DNA from: an uncultured Prevotellaceae bacterium
GTDB taxonomy: Bacteria > Bacteroidota > Bacteroidia > Bacteroidales > Muribaculaceae
Assembly (NCBI GenBank): GCA_937896015.1
Contig: CALBLR010000049.1
Location: 1-12,358, forward strand
Length of the DNA: 12,358 bases
Reading direction: 5' to 3'
In this document: piece after piece, positions 1 to 6,636 of the stretch
How the letters are laid out: the number at the start of each line of letters is the position of its first letter
How positions within the stretch are numbered: the first letter of the stretch is position 1
Notes under the pieces: generated by a model
The model's input: the letters and a program-made list of their open reading frames with translations, nothing else
Database searches by the model: none
What the model was told of the DNA's origin: nothing
Program-made: the position numbers and the translations under genes

Positions 1-413
1 CCCGACTCATAGTAGGCGGGATAGCCCAGCTGCTGCTGGCCGTTGTATTTGCCCACATACATGTCCTTGAGCGGAATCACAATCTCCTGGCCCACGCGGT
101 AGGTGTTGTAGAGGCTGTTGGCATTGATGCTGATGGTGAGGGCACCGGTTTCATCTTGAATGTAGAGGCTCTTGTAGATGTTGCCCGAGGCATCGCTGCT
201 CACCACACGGCCGTGGATCACGAGATCCTCTTTAACGGTGTCGATGTAGTTGGGCGCGTCTTGCCAATATTTTGCCTTAAACTCGGCAATGGTGGTGTTG
301 GGCTTGTCTTGCGCCACTGGAGCCACCATGGGCGGAGTGTCGAAATTGTCGTTGCAGCTCACAGCGGCAAGGCCGAGCAGCATCACGCTTAAAATCGTCT
401 TTAATTTTTTCAT
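1..413 (-). CDS. DUF5689-type surface lipoprotein, C-terminus outside window
   Basis: About 137 residues are visible from ATG at 413-411, and the frame is still open at base 1, so the C-terminus is missing. The N-terminus is a lipoprotein signal: MKKLK, a short hydrophobic stretch, then a lipobox ending AAVSC with Cys20 as the likely lipidated residue. The rest is a compact beta-rich module of the form 'I-x-G-R-V-V-S-S-D-A-S-G-N-I-Y-K-S-L-Y-I-Q-D', followed by a second strand pair ending near VGQEIVIPL. This matches the OB-fold-like pattern I associate with DUF5689 proteins of Bacteroidetes. It lies 62 bp downstream of the TonB-dependent receptor on the same strand with no terminator between, so they are probably co-transcribed. 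By inference it is an outer-membrane accessory or ligand-binding partner of that receptor. The substrate is unknown, and the family has no firmly assigned function that I can cite. Confidence 0.75.
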   Translation of the reverse strand, partial: MKKLKTILSVMLLGLAAVSCNDNFDTPPMVAPVAQDKPNTTIAEFKAKYWQDAPNYIDTVKEDLVIHGRVVSSDASGNIYKSLYIQDETGALTISINANSLYNTYRVGQEIVIPLKDMYVGKYNGQQQLGYPAYYES

Positions 414-475
414 ATCGTAAGTGATGTTATTTATTTTCCTGTTGAGTATTGTTAGTTATGGCACCGCCGCGCGCA

Positions 476-3232
476 TCAGAAGCGCACGCCCAGGTTCAGA
501 TACATTTTGAAGCCCTGGCCGTAGTAAATTTTGTTGGGATACTTGGTGGTGGTGAAGTTGGTGTAGTTGAAACGTCCCTGCTGGTAGCCGCCCGTCTGGA
601 TGTTGCGGTTGTCGAGCAGGTTGTTGAGGTTCAGGTTCACGTTGAGCGAGGCCGTGCGGCTCAGATATATCACCTTGCCGATGCTCATGTTGATTATTAG
701 GGCCTCGTTGAGTTTCTCCTGCGTGGTGATTTCGCGCAGCTTGGCCTCAAGCTCCTGCTTGGTGTCGACGGTGGTCCACAGGTTGTCCATCTTCTCGTGG
801 CGTATGGGCGAGAGGTCGATGTAGGCGCGGTTCATCCAAGTGCCGTTCACCTCAAAGAACCACATGTTGGGTGCGGCCCAGTTGAAGCTGAGCGAGTAGG
901 CCTCCTGCGGAGTGCCGCCCACGTAGAAGTTTTTCAGATACACCGTCTGCGTCACATCGGGCTGCGAGCCGTTTTCATAGCTGCGCGTGCCCGTGGGGCG
1001 GTTCTTATACTGGTAGCGGGCCAGGTTGGCTGCCGCGCTCACGGTCACCGAGGGAGTCACCTTGTAGGCCAGACCCACTTCCACGCCCTTGTGTTCCTTG
1101 CGCACACCAGTGAGGGCGTAGTTCATGAATGTGCTGTTGAGGTCGTCGTAGAACGAAGTGCGCTCAGTCTGGTCCCAGAATTCGGTCCAGTAGCCGGTGA
1201 CCGAGCCCATGAAGCGGCGGTAGTTCCACACATAGCTCAGGTCGCCCGACAGGATGCGCTCATTCTTGAGGTCGGTGATCACGTCGTCTTTAATGCGCGG
1301 CGACACATAGGCGTTGCCGGGCAGAGGAGCGTGGGTGCCATAGTAGGCGTGGGCGTGGAAACTGTTGCGTCCGTCGAGCTTATACACGGCGCCGCCCTTC
1401 ACGCCCCAAGTCACAAATTCGTGCTTTGCGCCCTTGCCGAATGAGTTTTCCGGGGCGCGGCCGTTGCGCATCTTGCCGTCGCGCTGATAGCTGGTGTAGC
1501 CTGCGTTGGCACCGTAGTTAAAGTCCCAGCGGGCCAGATTAATGGTGTTTTGCAGCCACAGGCCGGCATTGAGCGAGTTGATGTTGTAGTCATAGCCGAA
1601 GCGGTCGCCCACACGCACGCGGCGGTTGGGGTTGTTGAGGTCGTTCTGCGGCAGATCGGCGTTGCTGGGGAAGTCGCGCTCGGCAAACTGGTCGATGTCG
1701 GTCCAGTAGCGTCCGCCAAGCAGGTCCTTTATGGTCTTGTAGTACGACGACACGGTGTAGTTCACGCTGGCGCCGCCCTGCAGGGTGAGCACCTCGCTGA
1801 GGCGTGAGTTGAGGTTGGTGTTGAGCATCCAGCTGGCCTGGTTGCTGTGGCGCTTCTCCAGAATGTAGGTGGAGCCCTTCTCCACGCCAGTTTCATCGGC
1901 CAGATAGTTGTTCAGGAGATTGGTCTGATACAGCTCGTCCCAGTTGATTTGGCTGAATGTGGGGTCGTTGAGCCACTTGTCGGTGTAGATGGCCTGCACG
2001 TTGGGGTCGCTTGCATAGTAGCTGGGCAGGTAGCGGTAGTAGTCGGGGCGCGGGTCGCGCGCGTTATACCAGTTGAGCGCCGACGAGGCATAAAACGACT
2101 TGTGGAAGCCCACGCCGGTGTTGAGTTTGGTGCCTGGCTTGATGTCCCACAGCCAGTTGAGCAGCACGGTGGGATCGTAGGAGTCAACCACCTTGGCGTT
2201 GCGCTTTTTGCCGCACTGCCAGCCCCAGTTGCTGTTATACAGATTGCTGCCCACAAGGTCGTAGGCCTCTTGGAATGTGGCCGAATTGCTGGCGCGGCTG
2301 GTGGGCGCGCCAAATGTGGTCAGGGCCAGTGAGTGGTTGGCTCCAAGCTGCTTTTGCACGGCCAGGAAGTAGCCCCAGCTGTTGTAGAACGAGCCGGGAA
2401 TCACGCCTTCATCGGCATAGCGGCCAACGGCCGACAGCGTCAAGGCCCAGCCGCTTTCGGTGAGGCCGGTGCTGTAGGTGGCCATGCCGCGCCAGCGGTA
2501 GTTGGCGTTGGTGTAGGCCACGCTGCCGCGGAAGCCAGGGGCATAGTCCTTGGCATAGGTGGTGATGTTGTTGGCGCCGCCCACGTCGCCAAAGGCAAAG
2601 TTGGTCGACTCAAGGCCGGTGCCTATCGATTTGTTTTTGAACGCCTGGTTAAGGCCTCCCAGCATCGAGTAGTTGAAGCGGCCGCGCGCAGCGTCGTTGA
2701 AGCCGATGCCGTTGATGTAGGTGGCTGTGTACTCGCTGTTGTAGCCGCGCATGCGGAAGCGCATTGCCGAGAAGTTGTAGCTGGCAGCCTGATAAAAGGG
2801 GTTGTCGGTGGCGCCGGTGAGCATGCCCACCGCCTGCGAGTTGCCCTCCTCGTCTTCAAGCTGCGACTCGCTGAGCGTCATTTCGCGCGAGGCGTTGCTG
2901 TAGTCGTCGCCCGCGCTGAAGTTGTCGGGCGTGATTTTGAGAGTGCCCAGGTCGGTGACGCCGCCCGAGGGCAGCTGCACATCGAGCGCGAGGTCTTTGT
3001 AGCCATAGCCCAGCACCAGCAGCTGGTCGCTGCCGGGCTTCACATCGGTAATCAGGAAGTCTCCGTCGGGGCCGGTCACGGCCGACACGCCCTGCCCGTT
3101 GAGCATCACAGTGAGTCCTGCCACAGGCTGGCTGCTTTTGGAGTCGATTACCACGCCACGCAGCGCCGCCTGCTGCGCGATTGCGGGCAGGCTCACCAGT
3201 AGCGTAAGTAGCAAAAACAGTTTTAATTTCAT
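476..3232 (-). CDS. TonB-dependent outer-membrane receptor
   Basis: The protein has 918 residues. It begins with a Sec signal peptide (residues 1-20, cleaved after AIAQ). A carboxypeptidase-regulatory-like beta-sandwich follows at about 22-100 (LRGVVIDSKSSQPVAG, then GPDGDFLITDVKPG). The plug domain lies at about 115-230 and includes FRMRGYNSEYTATYINGI (159-176) and the GDVGGANNITT segment (215-225). A 22-strand-type barrel rich in aromatic and Asn residues runs to the end, and the last residue is Phe918, as expected for BAM-dependent barrel insertion. The family takes up ligands across the outer membrane using TonB-ExbBD energy. The receptor is the RagA/SusC-like size class, but the next gene is a DUF5689-type lipoprotein rather than a SusD homologue, so glycan import should not be assumed. 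A promoter is visible upstream (3354-3385), and ATG at 3232 is directly followed by the signal peptide. Confidence 0.93.
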   Translation of the reverse strand: MKLKLFLLLTLLVSLPAIAQQAALRGVVIDSKSSQPVAGLTVMLNGQGVSAVTGPDGDFLITDVKPGSDQLLVLGYGYKDLALDVQLPSGGVTDLGTLKITPDNFSAGDDYSNASREMTLSESQLEDEEGNSQAVGMLTGATDNPFYQAASYNFSAMRFRMRGYNSEYTATYINGIGFNDAARGRFNYSMLGGLNQAFKNKSIGTGLESTNFAFGDVGGANNITTYAKDYAPGFRGSVAYTNANYRWRGMATYSTGLTESGWALTLSAVGRYADEGVIPGSFYNSWGYFLAVQKQLGANHSLALTTFGAPTSRASNSATFQEAYDLVGSNLYNSNWGWQCGKKRNAKVVDSYDPTVLLNWLWDIKPGTKLNTGVGFHKSFYASSALNWYNARDPRPDYYRYLPSYYASDPNVQAIYTDKWLNDPTFSQINWDELYQTNLLNNYLADETGVEKGSTYILEKRHSNQASWMLNTNLNSRLSEVLTLQGGASVNYTVSSYYKTIKDLLGGRYWTDIDQFAERDFPSNADLPQNDLNNPNRRVRVGDRFGYDYNINSLNAGLWLQNTINLARWDFNYGANAGYTSYQRDGKMRNGRAPENSFGKGAKHEFVTWGVKGGAVYKLDGRNSFHAHAYYGTHAPLPGNAYVSPRIKDDVITDLKNERILSGDLSYVWNYRRFMGSVTGYWTEFWDQTERTSFYDDLNSTFMNYALTGVRKEHKGVEVGLAYKVTPSVTVSAAANLARYQYKNRPTGTRSYENGSQPDVTQTVYLKNFYVGGTPQEAYSLSFNWAAPNMWFFEVNGTWMNRAYIDLSPIRHEKMDNLWTTVDTKQELEAKLREITTQEKLNEALIINMSIGKVIYLSRTASLNVNLNLNNLLDNRNIQTGGYQQGRFNYTNFTTTKYPNKIYYGQGFKMYLNLGVRF

Positions 3233-3353
3233 AAACTTATGTCAAGTGTTAATAATAGTGTATTCGGTTTTACTGCTTTGGTTTAGCCGTCCATACGCCA
3301 CATTTTGGTGTAGGTGCGGCCTCCCTTTGCGGCACAATGTGTGCAAAAGGATT

Positions 3354-3385
3354 CAAAAGTAGTTAATAAAATTCAATAAAGCAAT
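3354..3385 (-). promoter_or_regulatory. Bacteroidetes-type promoter for the TonB receptor operon
   Basis: On the minus strand TACTTTTG (3361-3354) fits the -7 consensus TAnnTTTG exactly. A TTG at 3384-3382 sits 20 nt upstream, within the 19-21 nt spacing expected for the -33 element. Transcription would start near 3347, giving a leader of about 115 nt before ATG 3232. A small hairpin (GCACA, 3-nt loop, TGTGC; 3332-3344) lies at the very start of that leader. I see no recognisable riboswitch in the rest of the 3233-3417 gap. Confidence 0.55.
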
Positions 3386-3417
3386 AACTATCAGGTAAAA
3401 TCGCAAAAAATGGGTCG

Positions 3418-4785
3418 TCATTGCCTGCGTTTGCTGTAGGCTGCGCGCATTCGCTTCACCTCGGCGGCCACTTTTGGCGACAGCCACACAAGGGCAATGA
3501 TGTTGGGCAGCACCACAAAAAAGTTGAATGTGTCACACAGCTCCCAAATGAGCGGGACCTCGACCACCGAGGCCACCACCACAAGCGCCAGCACCACCAG
3601 GCGGTAGGCGCGTATGGGCCTCTCGCCCCACAGGTAGCGCACGTTTTGAGCGGCAAAGAAATACCAGCCCACTATGGTGGTGAGGGCAAAGAAGAACAGC
3701 GACACTGCTATGAGCCACGTGCCCGCAGCTCCAAACGAGGAGTCGAAGGCCGACTGCACCAGCTGTATGCCCACGCGGCCCTGCGGGTCGTCGAGCACGC
3801 CCGACAGCAGCAGCACCAGTCCGGTGAAGGTGCACACCAGCACGTCGACGCCTATGCTTATGATTGCCATCATGCCCTGCTCGTAGGGGTGCTTAACTTT
3901 GGCAATGGCGTGGGCGTGGGGCGTGGTGCCGAGGCCGGCCTCGTTGCTGAAGAGGCCGCGGCTCACGCCATAGCGCATGGCCGTCATAACGGCTATACCG
4001 GCTGCGCCACCCACGCCAGCCTTGGCCGTGAATGCGCAGCTCACGATGCTCGTCAGGGCCGGGATGAGGCGCGACAGGTGCATGGCTATGAAAATGAGGC
4101 TGCCCGTGAGGAACAGCCCAGCCATGAGCGGCACCACACGCTCGGCAAACGAAGCGATGCGGCCAATGCCGCCCACCAGCACAAATGCCAGCAGCACGGC
4201 CAAGGCCACGCCCATCCAAATGGGATTGATGCTGTCGGGGAACAGGGTGGTGACCGCGGTGCTGATGGAGTTGGCCTGCACCATGATGCCTATCACCACA
4301 GCCAATATAAAGCACACGGCAAACACGGCAGCAAGCACGCGGCTGCCAAGCCCGTAGCGGATGTAGAATGCAGGGCCGCCCACCAAGTGGCCGTCGGCGG
4401 TGTGACGCTTGTAGGCGATGCCAAGCACGGCCTCGGCGAAATTGGTGCTCATGCCCAGCAGCGCGCCCATCCACAGCCAGAACAGCGCGCCAGGGCCGCC
4501 CATCATCACAGCCATGGCCACACCCACTATGTTGCCCGTGCCCACCTGCGAGGCCACCGCCGTCGACAGTGCCTGAATGGGGCTCATGCCGCCCGAATCG
4601 GTGGCGCGGCTCTTGTCGTGCGAGGCGGCAAACATGGCTTTTATGGCGCGCCAGAAGTATTGCGGCACAAAGTGCAGACGGATGGTGAAAAAGGCTCCCG
4701 CGCCCAGCAGTGCGAACACCAGCACTGGGCCGAGATAATCGGTGTTGATTTGCCTCACAAGGGCATACAGGGTTTCTTGGTTCAT
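3418..4785 (-). CDS. Sodium:alanine/glycine symporter, AGCS family
   Basis: This is a 455-residue inner-membrane protein with many hydrophobic segments, a normal length for the AGCS (amino acid carrier:cation symporter) family, which imports alanine, glycine or similar small amino acids with Na+. Family signatures are clear. SQVGTGNIVGVA occurs at 79-90, the classic GGPGALFWLWMGALLG signature at 96-111, TNFAEAVLG at 114-122, and GLFSNEAGLGTTPHAHA at 277-293. The last is the family's conserved substrate- and ion-site loop. The ATG at 4785 places the first hydrophobic helix at about residues 18-35, typical for the family. The gene has its own promoter (4847-4877), and the nadB terminator isolates it from upstream transcription. 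The exact substrate cannot be read from sequence. Confidence 0.95.
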   Translation of the reverse strand: MNQETLYALVRQINTDYLGPVLVFALLGAGAFFTIRLHFVPQYFWRAIKAMFAASHDKSRATDSGGMSPIQALSTAVASQVGTGNIVGVAMAVMMGGPGALFWLWMGALLGMSTNFAEAVLGIAYKRHTADGHLVGGPAFYIRYGLGSRVLAAVFAVCFILAVVIGIMVQANSISTAVTTLFPDSINPIWMGVALAVLLAFVLVGGIGRIASFAERVVPLMAGLFLTGSLIFIAMHLSRLIPALTSIVSCAFTAKAGVGGAAGIAVMTAMRYGVSRGLFSNEAGLGTTPHAHAIAKVKHPYEQGMMAIISIGVDVLVCTFTGLVLLLSGVLDDPQGRVGIQLVQSAFDSSFGAAGTWLIAVSLFFFALTTIVGWYFFAAQNVRYLWGERPIRAYRLVVLALVVVASVVEVPLIWELCDTFNFFVVLPNIIALVWLSPKVAAEVKRMRAAYSKRRQ

Positions 4786-4812
4786 GCGGATATGCTTGTA
4801 TTGAAGTGTTTT

Positions 4813-4834
4813 GCCGCGGGCTCACGCGGCCCGC
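4813..4834 (-). other. Two mutually exclusive hairpins in the symporter leader
   Basis: The 5' leader of the AGCS gene contains overlapping inverted repeats. GCCGCG (4813-4818) pairs with CGCGGC (4825-4830) over a 6-nt loop. Alternatively GCGGGC (4816-4821) pairs with GCCCGC (4829-4834) over a 7-nt loop. The two cannot form together. No T-run follows, so this is not a terminator. It could be a leader structure affecting stability or translation, or just a GC-rich coincidence. Confidence 0.3.
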
Positions 4835-4846
4835 CTCGTTTTTTTG

Positions 4847-4877
4847 CAAAAGTAACGCACATGCGGCAAACGGCAAA
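4847..4877 (-). promoter_or_regulatory. Consensus Bacteroidetes promoter for the AGCS symporter
   Basis: On the minus strand TTTG (4877-4874), 19 nt, then TACTTTTG (4854-4847) is a full match to the TTTG-N19-TAnnTTTG promoter read by the Bacteroidetes primary sigma factor. Transcription would begin at about 4840, leaving a leader of about 55 nt before ATG 4785. It starts just beyond the T-run of the nadB terminator, so symporter expression appears independent of nadB. Confidence 0.75.
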
Positions 4878-4890
4878 GACATTGGCCCAC

Positions 4891-4936
4891 AAAAAAAACG
4901 CAGCCGCTTTGCCTCCTGCCGGTTTGCAGAGCGGCT
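4891..4936 (-). terminator. Intrinsic terminator after nadB
   Basis: Read on the minus strand, AGCCGCT (4936-4930) pairs with AGCGGCT (4908-4902). After one mismatch the stem continues with TGC/GCA (4928-4926 and 4912-4910). The stem is followed by GCG and then eight T residues (4898-4891). It lies 46 bp past the nadB stop codon. A second perfect hairpin without a T-run (GCCAGC, 5-nt loop, GCTGGC; 4960-4976) sits between the stop and this terminator. Confidence 0.8.
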
Positions 4937-4982
4937 TCGCGGTTGCGCCTATGCTAACTGCCAGCGTGCTGCTGGCGTGAGA

Positions 4983-6575
4983 TTAAAACTTCAGGTCGTC
5001 GGCGTTTTTGGGCTTCGGCGGATAGTCGATGGTGTAGTGCAGACCGCGCGACTCCTTGCGCTCCTTAGCCTGACGCATTATAAGATAGCCCACATTGATG
5101 ATGTTGCGCAGCTCGCATATGCGGCGCGACACCTTGCTTTCCTTAAACAGCTTCTCGGTCTCCTCATACAGGATGTCGAGGCGGTTCCAGGCGCGGTCGA
5201 GGCGCAGATTGCTGCGCACGATGCCCACATAGGTGCTCATTATCTCGCCCACCTCTTTTTCGCTCTGGCTAATCAGCACCATCTCCTCGGGGTGCTGCGT
5301 GCCCTCGTCGTTCCACTCGGGCACATCTTCGCGCCAGCTGTAGTCGTTGTGGTGCTCGATGGCATGCTTGGCTGCGGCATCGGCATAGACCACGGCCTCG
5401 ATGAGCGAGTTTGACGCAAGGCGGTTGCCTCCGTGCAGGCCGGTGCATGAGCACTCGCCCACGGCATACAGGCGCTTGATCGACGAGCAGGCGTTAAGGT
5501 CGACCTTGATGCCGCCACACAGGTAGTGGGCAGCCGGCACCACGGGAATGTAGTCTTTGGTGATGTCGATGCCTATGCCCAGGCAGTGCTTGTAGATGTT
5601 GGGGAAGTGGTGCTTGGTCTCCTCGGGGTCTTTGTGGGTCACGTCGAGATACACGTGGTCGTCGCCGCGCTGCTTCATCTCGCTGTCGATGGCGCGGGCC
5701 ACCACATCGCGCGGTGCCAGCGACAGGCGCGGATCATACTTCTGCATAAACTCCTCGCCGCCCAGATTGCGAAGCACGGCGCCATAGCCGCGCATGGCCT
5801 CGGTGATGAGGAAAGCGGGGCGGTCGCCAGGGTGATAGAGGGCTGTGGGGTGGAACTGCACAAACTCCATGTCCTTCACCGTGCCCTTGGCGCGGTACAC
5901 CATGGCAATGCCGTCGCCTGTGGCAATGAGCGGATTGGTGGTGGTGCGGTACACCGAGCCGATGCCGCCTGTGGCCATAAGGGTGACGCGCGACAGAAAG
6001 GTGTCGACCTTGCCGGTGGCCTGGTCGAGCACATAGGCGCCATAGCACTCAATGTCGCTGGTGCGGCGGGTCACTATTTTGCCCAGATGGTGCTGGGTGA
6101 TTATCTCGACGGCAAAGTGGTTTTCATAAATGTCGATGTTGGGGTTAGACTTCACTGCCTTCACCAGCGACTGCTGGATCTCGTGGCCGGTGTTGTCGGC
6201 GTGGTGCAGAATGCGAAACTCCGAGTGCCCGCCCTCGCGATGCAAATCGTAGGTGCCGTCGGCCTTCTTGTCGAACTCCACGCCCCACTCCACCAGTTGC
6301 TTAATCTGATTTGGGGCCTCGGTCACCACTTTGCGCACGGCAGCGGGGTCGCTGAGCCAGTCGCCGGCCACCATGGTGTCGTGTATGTGCTTGTCGAAGT
6401 CGTCAACGAGCAAATTGGTCACCGATGCCACGCCGCCTTGTGCCAAGTCGGTGTTGGCCTCATCGAGCGTTGTTTTGCAAATCAGCGCCACAGTTCCGGT
6501 TTTGGCCACCTTGAGTGCGAAACTCATGCCGGCCACGCCAGAGCCTATTATCAGATAGTCATATTTGCGTGCCAT
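4983..6575 (-). CDS. nadB: L-aspartate oxidase
   Basis: This 530-residue cytoplasmic flavoenzyme oxidises L-aspartate to iminoaspartate, the first step of de novo NAD synthesis, and hands the product to quinolinate synthase NadA. The N-terminal FAD dinucleotide fold shows GSGVAG at 11-16. The active-site segments typical of NadB rather than succinate dehydrogenase flavoprotein are present: HREGGHS (112-118), FHPTALYHPG (241-250), EAMRGYGAVLRN (259-270), APRD with Arg289, PAAHYLCGGI with His350, and GECSCTGLHGGNRLASNSL (373-391). A helical C-terminal domain (about 430-510) follows. The length matches the family. nadA and nadC are not in the window. The gene follows the penicillin-binding protein by 61 bp with no TAnnTTTG element in the gap, so it may be read through from that gene. 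A strong terminator follows it. Confidence 0.96.
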   Translation of the reverse strand: MARKYDYLIIGSGVAGMSFALKVAKTGTVALICKTTLDEANTDLAQGGVASVTNLLVDDFDKHIHDTMVAGDWLSDPAAVRKVVTEAPNQIKQLVEWGVEFDKKADGTYDLHREGGHSEFRILHHADNTGHEIQQSLVKAVKSNPNIDIYENHFAVEIITQHHLGKIVTRRTSDIECYGAYVLDQATGKVDTFLSRVTLMATGGIGSVYRTTTNPLIATGDGIAMVYRAKGTVKDMEFVQFHPTALYHPGDRPAFLITEAMRGYGAVLRNLGGEEFMQKYDPRLSLAPRDVVARAIDSEMKQRGDDHVYLDVTHKDPEETKHHFPNIYKHCLGIGIDITKDYIPVVPAAHYLCGGIKVDLNACSSIKRLYAVGECSCTGLHGGNRLASNSLIEAVVYADAAAKHAIEHHNDYSWREDVPEWNDEGTQHPEEMVLISQSEKEVGEIMSTYVGIVRSNLRLDRAWNRLDILYEETEKLFKESKVSRRICELRNIINVGYLIMRQAKERKESRGLHYTIDYPPKPKNADDLKF

Positions 6576-6636
6576 TTGATTGATTGCTATTTTACTATGT
6601 GTCTTTTTATTATGTTGATTTTTCTGTCGTTTCGCT

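Noticed and set aside
3233..3417. Possible riboswitch in the TonB receptor leader
   Set aside because: I looked for cobalamin- or TPP-type conserved cores because TonB receptors are often so controlled. Only a 5-bp hairpin at 3332-3344 and a short direct repeat were seen.
3893..4882. A 329-codon minus-strand frame overlapping the symporter gene
   Set aside because: Arg/His-rich out-of-frame translation of the symporter; it would overlap the nadB/symporter promoter and has no recognisable fold.
3421..4980. A 519-codon open frame on the plus strand opposite the AGCS symporter
   Set aside because: It is His/Gly/Ala-rich without domain-like patterns, lies wholly antisense to a clear family member, and reflects GC-rich codon bias in the real gene.
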